A stretch of DNA of 64,000 nucleotides, taken from positions 958,501-1,022,500 of the forward strand of contig NZ_BNBE01000003.1 in the NCBI RefSeq assembly GCF_014654895.1, in the 5' to 3' direction. The notes beneath the pieces are model-generated. The model had not been told where the DNA came from and searched no databases. It saw only the letters and a program-made list of their open reading frames with translations. Each line of letters begins with the position of its first letter. Within the stretch, counting starts at the first letter, position 1. The DNA comes from Streptomyces filamentosus. GTDB lineage: Bacteria > Actinomycetota > Actinomycetes > Streptomycetales > Streptomycetaceae. The position numbers were made by a program, and so were the translations under genes. This document shows, one piece after another, positions 44,072 through 52,549 of this stretch.

Positions 44072-44538
44072 CGATGCGCCGGGGACGACGCATCGCCGTC
44101 GACGTCGGGGACGCCCGGATCGGGGTCGCCTCGTGCGACCCCGACGGGGTCCTCGCCACGCCGGTGGAGACCGTGCCGGGACGCGACGTCCCGGCCGCCC
44201 ACCGGCGGCTCCGCCAGATCGTGGCGGAGTACGAGCCGATCGAGGTCGTCGTGGGCCTGCCCCGCTCGCTCAGCGGGCGGGAGGGTCCGGCCGCGACCAA
44301 GGTCCGCGCCTTCGCGAAGGAGATGGCGCGCGGGATCGCCCCCGTGCCCGTCCGGCTGGTCGACGAGCGAATGACCACGGTCACCGCGACCCAGGGGCTG
44401 CGGGCCTCCGGGGTGAAGGCCAAGAAGGGCCGGTCGGTCATCGACCAGGCCGCCGCTGTGATCATCCTTCAGAACGCTCTTGAGGCCGAACGGGTATCAG
44501 GTAATCCGCCCGGCGAGGGCGTCGAAGCGATCATCTGA
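44068..44538 (+). CDS. ruvX: Putative pre-16S rRNA nuclease YqgF/RuvX
   Basis: RNase H-like fold protein of 156 residues. The catalytic Asp is in AVDVGDARIGVASCD, with conserved VVVGLPRSLSGREG, the Glu of VRLVDERMTTVTA, and Asp in SVIDQAAAVIILQNAL. In E. coli YqgF completes 16S rRNA 5' maturation; the RuvX label reflects only fold similarity to RuvC. GTG 44068 overlaps the alaS stop and has GGAG 5 nt before it. ATG 44074 is an alternative two codons in. Confidence 0.9.
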   Translation: MTMRRGRRIAVDVGDARIGVASCDPDGVLATPVETVPGRDVPAAHRRLRQIVAEYEPIEVVVGLPRSLSGREGPAATKVRAFAKEMARGIAPVPVRLVDERMTTVTATQGLRASGVKAKKGRSVIDQAAAVIILQNALEAERVSGNPPGEGVEAII

Positions 44539-44639
44539 TCGCGATACGGTAACGTTCCGCGCGATGTGGCGGCGTTCGAACAGCTGCCGCACTACGTAGA
44601 GGCGGATCGTCCGGAAGCCTCGCGGCTGTTTGGGGATCG

Positions 44640-46478
44640 ATGACTGAGTATGGCCGGGGCCAGGGCTCCGAACCGTGGCACCCCACGGACCCGCTCTACG
44701 GGGACCAGGGGTGGGAAGGTCAGCAGCAGTACCAGCAGCAGCCGCAGCAGCAGGCGCCGTACGCGCAGGGCAGCCAGGGCTACCAGGACCCGTACGCCCA
44801 GCAGGGCTACGGGACCGACCCCTACCAGCAGCAGGCCGCGTACCAGCAGCAGGGGTACGCGGACCCGCACGCACAGGCGTACGGCGACCAGGGCCAAGGC
44901 CAGGCGCAGCCGTACGACCAGACCGGCTGGAACCAGGGGTACGACCCCGCGGGCCAGTCCGGCCACGGCCACCCCGCTCAGCCCGGCCATTCCGCTCAGC
45001 CCGGACAGATGTACGGCGGCCAGCAGGTGTACGACGGCCAGCCGTACGACGGCAACTGGGAGACCGGCCAGGCCGCCATGGCCTACAACGCGCCGCCCGC
45101 CGACCCGTACGGCGGGCAGCAGCCCGACCTCTACGGCACGCCCGAGGCGTACCCGCCGCCCCAGCCGCCCGGCCGCCGTCAGCAGCCGCCGGAGCCGGTC
45201 GTCGACTGGGCGCCGGAGCCCGAACCCGAGCCCGAACCGGAACCCGCCCGGCGGGACCGGGAGGAGGCGCACCCCTTCTTCACCGGGGACGACGACGAGG
45301 ACGGCCTCGCGGACGAGGCGCCGGCCGGACGCCGGAGCGGTCGCGGCGGCGGTCGCGGCGACGACCGGGACCGGGAGCGCCGCGGCAAGGAGCGGAAGCG
45401 CAAGGGCAAGAACGGCATGGCCTGCCTCGTCGTCGCCGCGGTCTTCGCCGGCGGCCTCGGCGGCATCGGCTACTTCGGCTACCAGTTCTGGAAGGGCCAG
45501 TTCGGCGAGGCCCCCGACTACGCCGGCACCGGCAGCGGCGAGGTCCAGGTCGAGATCCCCAAGGGCGCCTTCGGCAACGAGATCGGCAACATCCTGAAAC
45601 GGGCGGGCGTCGTGAAGAGCGTCGACGCCTTCACCGCGGCCCAGAACAAGAACGCCAAGGGCAACTCGATCCAGGCCGGCGCCTACACCCTCCGCAAGGA
45701 GATGTCGGCGGAGAGCGCGGTGGCGCTCATGCTGGACCCGGCGAGCCAGGCCAACCTCATCATCCCCGAGGGCAAGCGCAACGCCTGGGTGTACGAGCAG
45801 ATCGACACCCGCCTCGACCTCCCGGCCGGCACCACCAAGAACATCGCCTTCAAGCAGGCGGACTCCCTGGGCCTGCCCGACTGGGCCAAGAACCACGAGA
45901 ACGTCAAGGACCCCCTCGAAGGCTTCCTCTTCCCGGCCAGCTACCCGGTCGCGAAGGGCACCCAGCCCGAAGCCGCGCTCAAGAAGATGGTCAGCCGCGC
46001 GAGCCAGGAGTACGCGAAGCTGGACCTGCCGGAGAAGGCGAAGGCGCACGGCCTGGAGAACGCCTGGGAACTTGTGACGGTCGCGAGCCTGGTGCAGGCG
46101 GAGGGCAAGACGCACGACGACTTCCGCAAGATGGCGGAGGTCATCTACAACCGCCTCCAGCCGGACAACATCCAGACGAACCAGAAGCTCCAGTTCGACT
46201 CCTCGCTGAATTACCTCAAGGGCCAATCCGAGATCAAGATCTCGGAGGAGGAGGCCCACAACACCAAGGACCCGTACAACACGTACACCAACCGGGGGCT
46301 CACCCCGGGCCCGATCAGCAACCCCGGCAATGAGGCACTGGCCGCCATGCTCGATCCCACGAAGGACGGCTGGCTCTACTTCGTCGCCACCGACGGCCTG
46401 CACAAGACCGAGTTCGCCAAGACCTACCCCGAGTTCCTGAAACTGAAGGAAAAGTTCGATGCAGCATCGGGCCAGTGA
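44640..46478 (+). CDS. mltG: Endolytic murein transglycosylase MltG (YceG family)
   Basis: Protein of 612 residues with an unusually long cytoplasmic N-terminus (about 1-258), the first half of which is Gln/Tyr/Gly-rich and disordered, then acidic, then basic. A membrane helix follows (about 260-282), then a LysM-like subdomain and the YceG catalytic domain. The putative catalytic Glu is E488 in ASLVQAEGK, and the downstream YNTYTNRGLTPGPISNPG is the family signature. MltG cleaves nascent peptidoglycan strands and is thought to set glycan length. It overlaps aroE by 20 nt. The frame-shifted readings over the Q-rich part are artefacts. Confidence 0.93.
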   Translation: MTEYGRGQGSEPWHPTDPLYGDQGWEGQQQYQQQPQQQAPYAQGSQGYQDPYAQQGYGTDPYQQQAAYQQQGYADPHAQAYGDQGQGQAQPYDQTGWNQGYDPAGQSGHGHPAQPGHSAQPGQMYGGQQVYDGQPYDGNWETGQAAMAYNAPPADPYGGQQPDLYGTPEAYPPPQPPGRRQQPPEPVVDWAPEPEPEPEPEPARRDREEAHPFFTGDDDEDGLADEAPAGRRSGRGGGRGDDRDRERRGKERKRKGKNGMACLVVAAVFAGGLGGIGYFGYQFWKGQFGEAPDYAGTGSGEVQVEIPKGAFGNEIGNILKRAGVVKSVDAFTAAQNKNAKGNSIQAGAYTLRKEMSAESAVALMLDPASQANLIIPEGKRNAWVYEQIDTRLDLPAGTTKNIAFKQADSLGLPDWAKNHENVKDPLEGFLFPASYPVAKGTQPEAALKKMVSRASQEYAKLDLPEKAKAHGLENAWELVTVASLVQAEGKTHDDFRKMAEVIYNRLQPDNIQTNQKLQFDSSLNYLKGQSEIKISEEEAHNTKDPYNTYTNRGLTPGPISNPGNEALAAMLDPTKDGWLYFVATDGLHKTEFAKTYPEFLKLKEKFDAASGQ

Positions 46479-47301
46479 GACGGGCCACCACGCCGCCGTC
46501 CTCGGTTCGCCGATCGCCCACTCGCTCTCCCCGGTCCTGCACCGGGCCGCGTACGCGGAGCTCGGCCTGGACGACTGGTCCTACGAGCGCTTCGAGGTCG
46601 ACGAGGAGGCCCTGCCGGGCTTCGTCGCGGAGCTCGACGGCTCGTGGGCCGGCCTCTCGCTGACCATGCCGCTCAAGCGGGCGATCATCCCGCTGCTCGA
46701 CGAGGTCAGCGAGACGGCCGCCGCCGTGGAGGCGGTCAACACGGTGGTCTTCCGCGAGGACGGCCGCCGGGTCGGCGACAACACCGACATCCCCGGCATG
46801 ATCGCCGCCCTGCGCGAGCGGGACGTCGAGGAGGTGGAGTCCGCGGCGATCCTCGGCGCGGGTGCCACCGCCTCCTCCGCGCTCGCCGCGCTGGCCCGCG
46901 TCTGCACGGGGCGGGTCACGGTGTACGTGCGCAGCGAGGCACGGGCCGCGGAGATGCGCGGCTGGGGCGACCGGCTCGGCGTGGACGTCCGCGTCGCCGC
47001 CTGGGACGACGCGGCGGAGGCGCTCACCGAGCCGCTGGTGATCGCCACGACCCCGGCGGGCACCACGGACGCGCTGGCCGACGCGGTCCCCGAACGCCCC
47101 GGCACCCTCTTCGACGTCCTCTACGACCCCTGGCCCACCGCCCTCGCGGCCGCCTGGTCCGACCACGGCGGCAGGATCATCGGCGGCCTGGACCTCCTGG
47201 TCCACCAGGCGGTCCTCCAGGTGGAACAGATGACGGGCGTCCGGAAGGCCCCTCTGGTGGCGATGCGCGCGGCCGGCGAGACGGCCCTCGCCGTGCGGTG
47301 A
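46459..47301 (+). CDS. aroE: Shikimate dehydrogenase
   Basis: NADP-dependent enzyme of 280 residues reducing 3-dehydroshikimate. It shows shikimate-binding SPIAHSLSP, the catalytic Lys73 in LTMPLKRAI, N93 in AVNTVV, Asp110 in DNTDIPGM, the nucleotide loop ILGAGATASSALAAL, and the C-terminal GGLDLLVHQAVLQVEQMTG. The catalytic pair is intact. ATG 46459 lies inside the end of mltG, and MQHRASETGHH is not conserved, so a slightly later start is possible. It ends in a small hairpin (47292-47313) over its stop. Confidence 0.94.
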   Translation: MQHRASETGHHAAVLGSPIAHSLSPVLHRAAYAELGLDDWSYERFEVDEEALPGFVAELDGSWAGLSLTMPLKRAIIPLLDEVSETAAAVEAVNTVVFREDGRRVGDNTDIPGMIAALRERDVEEVESAAILGAGATASSALAALARVCTGRVTVYVRSEARAAEMRGWGDRLGVDVRVAAWDDAAEALTEPLVIATTPAGTTDALADAVPERPGTLFDVLYDPWPTALAAAWSDHGGRIIGGLDLLVHQAVLQVEQMTGVRKAPLVAMRAAGETALAVR

Positions 47302-47432
47302 GACGACCGCACGACAACTCCTGATTGTTTCTGGCCAGGAGCCGTCTGATTTTCCGATCGATGATGAGCGAACTCGATCGCCAGGTTCCTCCCTGACGCG
47401 CGGCCGCCAGAGCCGCGCCCAGGGGAGGAACA

Positions 47433-47888
47433 GTGCGCAGATCCATGGCCCGGGGCCTTGCCGCTCTCGCGATCGCCTTCGGCACGGTGCCGGCCGACAG
47501 CGGGACGGCCAACGCGGCGATCTCCGACAGCGCGGCCGTCTCGGCGTGCGGGTCCAGCTACTACGTGCAGCGCAAGCAGGACCTCGGCCGGGGACAGACC
47601 GCCACGGTGTTCCTGCTGTACAGCGCGTCCACGAAGAAGAACTGCGTGGTCACGATGAAGCACCCGGATATGGGGAGCATCTACGGTTTTCCGACGGAGC
47701 TGGGCGCCAGTGTCCAGGCCGAGGGCGGCAGCTGGATCACCGACCGCGACGACTACAAGTACTACGCGGGCCCGGTGTACCTCTACGCCCCCGGCAAGTG
47801 CGTCCGCTTCTCCGCCTCCTACGAGGAGTGGGGAGCGAGCCTGCCCCACGACATCAACTGCACCAGCCCGTCGGGCAACTGCGGCTGA
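47433..47888 (+). CDS. Small secreted protein, spore-associated protein A (SapA)-like
   Basis: Precursor of 151 residues with a short basic N-terminus, hydrophobic core and an A-x-A-like cleavage site near position 28 (RRSMARGLAALAIAFGTVPADSGTANAA). The mature part has four or five cysteines and the stretch YYAGPVYLYAPGKCVRFSASYEEWG. It resembles the SapA family (YAGPVYVYAxGxCVxW), so a secreted or spore-surface role is inferred. GTG 47433 has GGGGAGGAAC upstream. The preceding 131 bp is less GC-rich than its surroundings. A hairpin follows at 47918-47938. Confidence 0.6.
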   Translation: MRRSMARGLAALAIAFGTVPADSGTANAAISDSAAVSACGSSYYVQRKQDLGRGQTATVFLLYSASTKKNCVVTMKHPDMGSIYGFPTELGASVQAEGGSWITDRDDYKYYAGPVYLYAPGKCVRFSASYEEWGASLPHDINCTSPSGNCG

Positions 47889-47917
47889 TCGGCCCCGGAG
47901 GGCCCGCCCGCCCCCGA

Positions 47918-47938
47918 CACGCCCCCCTCAGGGGCGTG
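47918..47938 (+). terminator. Hairpin after the SapA-like gene
   Basis: CACGCCCC (47918-47925) and GGGGCGTG (47931-47938) form an 8-bp stem with loop CCTCA, 30 nt past the stop. Confidence 0.5.
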
Positions 47939-48069
47939 GACCCGGGCGTCCGCAGACCGGACAGGTGCCGGGTCCGGGCCGCGGACATGGGAGGATCGGG
48001 GGTGGCGGGCCAGGGCCGCGCACCCGGCCGTGCCGTCGCAGTGCCCAGGCGCGAGCATGAGGAGCATCG

Positions 48070-49254
48070 TTGAGCAGGTTGCGTTGGCTGACCGCTGGGG
48101 AATCCCACGGACCCGCGCTGGTCGCGACGCTGGAGGGTCTTCCCGCCGGCGTCCCGGTCACCACGGAGCTGGTGGCGGACCACCTCGCGCGGCGGCGCCT
48201 CGGCTATGGGCGCGGCGCCCGGATGAAGTTCGAGCGGGACGAGGTCACCTTCCTCGGCGGCGTCCGGCACGGGCTCTCGCTCGGCTCGCCGATCGCCGTG
48301 ATGGTCGGCAACACCGAGTGGCCCAAGTGGGAGAAGGTCATGTCGGCCGACCCGGTCGACCCCTCGGAGCTGAAGGAGACCGGCCGCAACGCGCCGCTCA
48401 CCCGCCCCCGCCCCGGCCACGCCGACCTCGCCGGCATGCAGAAGTACGGCTTCGACGAGGCCCGGCCGATCCTGGAGCGCGCCAGCGCCCGGGAGACCGC
48501 CGCCCGCGTCGCACTCGGCGCCGTCGCCCGGTCCTTCCTCAAGGAGGCCGCGGGCATCGAGATCGTCAGCCACGTGGTCGAGCTGGCCTCCGCCAAGGCC
48601 CCGTACGGCGTCTACCCGGTGCCCGGTGACGTCGAGCGGCTCGACGCCGACCCGGTCCGCTGCCTGGACGCCGACGCGTCGAAGGCGATGGTCGCCGAGA
48701 TCGACCAGGCCCACAAGGACGGCGACACCCTCGGCGGCGTCGTCGAGGTGCTCGCGTACGGCGTGCCCGTCGGCCTCGGCTCGCACGTCCACTGGGACCG
48801 CCGCCTCGACGCCCGGCTCGCCGCCGCGCTCATGGGCATCCAGGCCATCAAGGGCGTCGAGGTCGGCGACGGCTTCGACCTCGCCCGGGTGCCCGGCTCC
48901 CAGGCCCACGACGAGATCGTGCGGACCGAGGACGGCATCAAGCGCACCTCCGGCCGCTCCGGCGGCACCGAGGGCGGTCTGACCACCGGCGAGCTGCTGC
49001 GCGTCCGCGCCGCGATGAAGCCGATCGCGACCGTCCCGCGCGCCCTCGCCACCGTCGACGTCGCCACCGGCGAGGCCGCCGCGGCCCACCACCAGCGCTC
49101 CGACGTCTGCGCCGTCCCGGCCGCCGGCATCGTCGCCGAGGCGATGGTCGCCCTCGTCCTCGCCGACGCCGTCGTCGAGAAGTTCGGCGGCGACTCGGTC
49201 CCCGAGACCCGTCGCAACGTCCGCTCGTACCTCGACAACCTGCACATCCGGTGA
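48070..49254 (+). CDS. aroC: Chorismate synthase
   Basis: FMN-dependent enzyme of 394 residues making chorismate from EPSP. It shows LRWLTAGESHGPALVATLEGLPAGVP, RRRLGYGRGARMKFERDEVTFLGGVRHG, RPRPGHADLAGMQKYGFDEARPILERASARETAARVALGAVA, and the C-terminal GRSGGTEGGLTTGE plus VPAAGIVAEAMVALVLADAV. The start is TTG 48070 with GAGGAG 7 nt upstream, and SRLRWLTAGESHG is the usual N-terminus. It heads the aroC-aroK-aroB-aroQ operon, whose genes all overlap by 4 nt. Confidence 0.97.
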   Translation: MSRLRWLTAGESHGPALVATLEGLPAGVPVTTELVADHLARRRLGYGRGARMKFERDEVTFLGGVRHGLSLGSPIAVMVGNTEWPKWEKVMSADPVDPSELKETGRNAPLTRPRPGHADLAGMQKYGFDEARPILERASARETAARVALGAVARSFLKEAAGIEIVSHVVELASAKAPYGVYPVPGDVERLDADPVRCLDADASKAMVAEIDQAHKDGDTLGGVVEVLAYGVPVGLGSHVHWDRRLDARLAAALMGIQAIKGVEVGDGFDLARVPGSQAHDEIVRTEDGIKRTSGRSGGTEGGLTTGELLRVRAAMKPIATVPRALATVDVATGEAAAAHHQRSDVCAVPAAGIVAEAMVALVLADAVVEKFGGDSVPETRRNVRSYLDNLHIR

Positions 49255-49769
49255 CCGGCGGCCCGCTGGTCGTCCTCGTCGGCCCGATGGGCTCCGGCAA
49301 GTCCACGGTGGGCACGCTCCTGGCCGAACGGCTCGGCGTGCCCTACCGGGACACCGACGCCGACATCGTCGCCGCCGAGGGCCGCGAGATCTCCGACATC
49401 TTCGTCGAGGACGGCGAGGAGCACTTCCGCGCCCTGGAGCGGGCCGCCGTCGCGACGGCCGTCGCCGAGCACGGGGGCGTCCTCGCCCTCGGCGGCGGCG
49501 CGGTCCTCGACGCCGGCACCCGCGCCCTGCTGGCCGGGCGGCCCGTCGCGTACCTCTCGATGGACGTCGAGGAGGCCGTGCGGCGGGTCGGGCTCGGCGC
49601 GGCCCGCCCGCTGCTCGCCGTCAACCCGCGCCGGCAGTGGCGCGAGCTGATGGACGCCCGGCGCCACCTGTACGAAGAAGTCGCCCGCGTCGTGGTCGCC
49701 ACCGACGCGCGCACCCCGGAAGAGGTCGCCGAGGCGGTCCTCGACGCACTGGAGTTGAAGGACGCATGA
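49251..49769 (+). CDS. aroK: Shikimate kinase
   Basis: ATP-dependent kinase of 172 residues. It shows Walker A GPMGSGKS (11-18), the shikimate-binding Asp in YRDTDADIVAAEG, FRALERAAV, the GGG loop in LALGGGAVLD, and the lid Arg in GLGAARPLLA. All family residues are present. GTG 49251 overlaps the aroC stop (GTGA) and its TGA overlaps the aroB ATG, consistent with coupled translation in the shikimate operon. Confidence 0.96.
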   Translation: MTGGPLVVLVGPMGSGKSTVGTLLAERLGVPYRDTDADIVAAEGREISDIFVEDGEEHFRALERAAVATAVAEHGGVLALGGGAVLDAGTRALLAGRPVAYLSMDVEEAVRRVGLGAARPLLAVNPRRQWRELMDARRHLYEEVARVVVATDARTPEEVAEAVLDALELKDA

Positions 49770-50863
49770 GCACGGACCAGGAAGTGACCCGGATCCAGGT
49801 CGGCGGCAGCGCGGGTACGGAGCCGTACGAGGTGCTGGTCGGCCGGCAGTTGCTCGGCGAGCTGCCCGCCCTCATCGGCGACAAGGCCAAGCGGGTCGCC
49901 GTCATCCACCCCGAGGCGCTCGCCGACACCGGTGAGGCGCTGCGCGAGGACCTCGCGGCGCAGGGCTACGAGGCCGTCGCCATCCAGGTGCCGAACGCCG
50001 AGGAGGCGAAGACCGCCGAGGTCGCCGCGTACTGCTGGAAGGCGCTCGGCCAGACCGGCTTCACCCGCACCGACGTCATCGTCGGCGTCGGCGGCGGCGC
50101 CACCACCGACCTGGCCGGCTTCGTCGCCGCGACCTGGCTGCGGGGCGTCCGCTGGGTCGCCGTGCCGACCACCGTCCTCGGCATGGTCGACGCGGCCGTC
50201 GGCGGCAAGACCGGCATCAACACCGCCGAGGGCAAGAACCTCGTCGGCGCCTTCCACCCGCCGGCCGGGGTCCTGTGCGACCTCGCCGCGCTGGAGTCGC
50301 TGCCGGTGCACGACTTCGTCAGCGGCCTCGCCGAGATCATCAAGACGGGCTTCATCGCCGACCCGGTGATCCTCGACCTGATCGAGGAGGACCCGCAGGC
50401 GGCCCGTACGCCCGCGGGCCCGCACACCGCCGAGCTGATCATCCGCTCCATCCAGGTCAAGGCGGACGTGGTCTCCGGCGACCTCAAGGAGTCCGGCCGC
50501 CGCGAGATCCTCAACTACGGGCACACCCTCGCCCACGCCATCGAGAAGAACGAGCGGTACAAGTGGCGCCACGGCGCCGCCGTCTCCGTCGGCATGGTCT
50601 TCGCCGCCGAACTGGGCCGCCTCGCGGGCCGGCTCGACGACGCCACCGCCGACCGGCACCGCGCGGTCCTGGAGTCCGTCGGCCTGCCGCTCACCTACCG
50701 CGGCGACCAGTGGCCCAAGCTCCTGGAGACGATGAAGGTGGACAAGAAGTCCCGCGGCGACCTGCTGCGCTTCATCGTCCTCGACGGGCTCGCCAAGCCG
50801 TCCGTCCTGGAGGGCCCGGACCCGGCCGTCCTCGTCGCCGCCTACGGGGAGCTCTCCGCGTGA
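49766..50863 (+). CDS. aroB: 3-Dehydroquinate synthase
   Basis: NAD- and metal-dependent cyclase of 365 residues converting DAHP to 3-dehydroquinate. It shows the NAD-binding GVGGGATTDLAGFVAATWLRGVRW, PTTVLGMVDAAVGGKTGINTAEGKNLVGAFHPP, the metal ligand Glu in SGLAEIIKTG, and two His ligands in REILNYGHTLAHAIE and YKWRHGAAVSVGM. The family length is normal. It is coupled to aroK and aroQ by ATGA and GTGA overlaps. Confidence 0.97.
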   Translation: MSTDQEVTRIQVGGSAGTEPYEVLVGRQLLGELPALIGDKAKRVAVIHPEALADTGEALREDLAAQGYEAVAIQVPNAEEAKTAEVAAYCWKALGQTGFTRTDVIVGVGGGATTDLAGFVAATWLRGVRWVAVPTTVLGMVDAAVGGKTGINTAEGKNLVGAFHPPAGVLCDLAALESLPVHDFVSGLAEIIKTGFIADPVILDLIEEDPQAARTPAGPHTAELIIRSIQVKADVVSGDLKESGRREILNYGHTLAHAIEKNERYKWRHGAAVSVGMVFAAELGRLAGRLDDATADRHRAVLESVGLPLTYRGDQWPKLLETMKVDKKSRGDLLRFIVLDGLAKPSVLEGPDPAVLVAAYGELSA

Positions 50864-51327
50864 GCGGGACGGGCGGGCCGCGCCGCGTCCTGGTGCTGAA
50901 CGGGCCGAACCTCGGCCGGCTGGGCTCGCGCGAGCCCGACATCTACGGCGCCACCTCCTACCAGGGGCTCGTCACCTCCTGCCGGGAGCTGGGCGCCGAG
51001 CTCGGCTTCGACGTCGAGGTCCGCGAGACCAACGACGAGGGCGAGATGATCCGCTGGCTGCACGAGGCGGCCGACGGACGGGTGCCGGTCGTGCTCAACC
51101 CGGGCGCGTTCACGCACTACTCGTACGGGATGCGGGACGCGGCGGCGCAGCGCACCGCCCCGCTGATCGAGGTGCACATCTCGAACCCGTACACCCGCGA
51201 GGAGTTCCGGCACACCTCGGTGGTGGCCGCGGTGGCGACGGGCACGATCGCCGGCTTCGGCATCGGCTCGTACCGGCTCGCCCTGCGCGCCCTCGCCGAG
51301 GAACTCGACCTCGACCCGCAGGTCTGA
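50860..51327 (+). CDS. aroQ: 3-Dehydroquinate dehydratase, type II
   Basis: Dodecameric type II dehydroquinase of 155 residues. It shows VLNGPNLGRLGSREPDIYG with the catalytic Arg24 and Tyr29, NPGAFTHYSYGMRDA, EVHISNPYTREEFRHTSVVA and the C-terminal GFGIGSYRLALRAL. With aroB, aroK, aroC and the nearby aroE it covers most of the shikimate route. It starts at GTG 50860 within the aroB stop. The following 51328-51490 region is very GC-rich with a repeat and hairpin. Confidence 0.96.
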   Translation: MSGTGGPRRVLVLNGPNLGRLGSREPDIYGATSYQGLVTSCRELGAELGFDVEVRETNDEGEMIRWLHEAADGRVPVVLNPGAFTHYSYGMRDAAAQRTAPLIEVHISNPYTREEFRHTSVVAAVATGTIAGFGIGSYRLALRALAEELDLDPQV

Positions 51328-51338
51328 GAGGGACCCGG

Positions 51339-51405
51339 GCCGCCGGAGGGCCGGGGCGGTCTCGCGCCGCCGGAGGGCCGGACCGGGGCCCCGGCCCCCC
51401 GGTCC
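51339..51405 (+). terminator. GC-rich direct repeat and terminator after aroQ
   Basis: The 16-mer GCCGCCGGAGGGCCGG is repeated exactly at 51339-51354 and 51366-51381. A hairpin GGACCGG/CCGGTCC (51380-51386 with 51399-51405) follows and is the likely end of the aro operon. Confidence 0.55.
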
Positions 51406-51595
51406 GCCGCTTCCCCGGGGTCCGGGACGGACCGGGGGAGGGGCCGGGCACTTCGGCGGGGCCCCGCCCGTTCCCCGAGCGGGGGGATGGGGCGGTAACG
51501 TTTTGGCATCCCCGGGCGGAGCGGGGCGGGCCCACGGCGGCGCCGCACCGGACGCCCGCACCGACGCACAGCCCGACGAGACGGAGTGGGACCGG

Positions 51596-52480
51596 ATGCA
51601 GCACGCAGTGGGAGGACCGCTGCCCCCGTCCGAACAGCCGGGCCCGGTGCCCGGCCCGATCCCGGCCGGAGGACCCGGCCCGGTGCCCCCGCTCCCGCAG
51701 GCCGCGCCCTATCCGGCACCGCCGTCCGGCACGCCCGGCGGCCGGCTCGGGGTGCACCCGGCCGTCCAGCCCGGCCCGCCCCCCGGACCCGCCGGCGCGC
51801 CCTGGGGCGCCGCCCCCGGCGCCGTGCCCCCGCCGCCCCCGGGCGCGATACCCCCGCACGCCACCGGAGCCGTGCCCCTGGCGCCGCCCGTCCCGGTCGC
51901 CCCGCACGGGCCCGGCACCGGGGCCGCGACCCTCGCCGTCCTGCTCATCGGACCCGCCGGCGCGGGCAAGACGACCGTCGCCCGGCACTGGGCGCGCCGC
52001 CGGCCCGTCCCCACCGCCCACATCAGCCTCGACGACGTCCGCGAATGGGTGTGCTCCGGCTTCGCCGACCCCCAGTCGGGCTGGAACGAGAACTCCGAGG
52101 CCCAGTACCGGCTGGCCCGCCGCACCTGCGGCTTCGCCGCCCGCAACTTCCTCGCCAACGGCATCTCCTGCATCCTCGACGACGCCGTCTTCCCCGACCG
52201 GCCCGTCGTCGGCCTCGGCGGCTGGAAGCGCCACGTCGGCCCCGGTCTGCTGCCCGTCGTCCTGCTCCCCGGCCTGGAGGTCGTCCTGGAGCGCAACGCC
52301 CAGCGCTCCGGCAACCGCCGGCTGACCGACGAGGAGGTCGCCGCGATCCACGGCAGGATGGCCGGCTGGTACGGCTCCGGGCTGCCGATCATCGACAACT
52401 CCTCGCTCGACGTGGAGACCACCGCCCGGCTCCTCGACGAGGCCCTGGCCCGCGCGATGGCCGCCCCGCCCGGCGCCTGA
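51596..52480 (+). CDS. P-loop ATPase/kinase-like protein with Pro-rich N-terminus
   Basis: Predicted 294-residue protein. Residues 1-110 are almost entirely Pro/Gly/Ala and disordered. From about 115 it is a P-loop protein with Walker A GPAGAGKTT, DDVREWVCSGFADPQSGWNENSEAQ and a later CILDDAVFPDR, resembling the AAA_33 zeta-toxin/polynucleotide-kinase-like fold that phosphorylates nucleosides, nucleic acids or small molecules. The substrate is unknown. ATG 51596 is chosen, with GGAG 9 nt away. A TTG at 51503 in frame would add 31 residues but overlaps a TAACGT -10-like element. It lies between the aro operon and the M24 peptidase. Confidence 0.65.
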   Translation: MQHAVGGPLPPSEQPGPVPGPIPAGGPGPVPPLPQAAPYPAPPSGTPGGRLGVHPAVQPGPPPGPAGAPWGAAPGAVPPPPPGAIPPHATGAVPLAPPVPVAPHGPGTGAATLAVLLIGPAGAGKTTVARHWARRRPVPTAHISLDDVREWVCSGFADPQSGWNENSEAQYRLARRTCGFAARNFLANGISCILDDAVFPDRPVVGLGGWKRHVGPGLLPVVLLPGLEVVLERNAQRSGNRRLTDEEVAAIHGRMAGWYGSGLPIIDNSSLDVETTARLLDEALARAMAAPPGA

Positions 52481-52549
52481 CGGCCCGGCGTTCCCCGGTC
52501 GGCCGCCGCCGACGGGCCGGGCCGCCGCCCGGCTCGTAGGCTCGGAGGC

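Noticed and set aside
51503..51595. TTG start for the P-loop protein
   Set aside because: It overlaps a promoter-like TAACGT and lacks an SD; ATG 51596 is favoured, though not proven.
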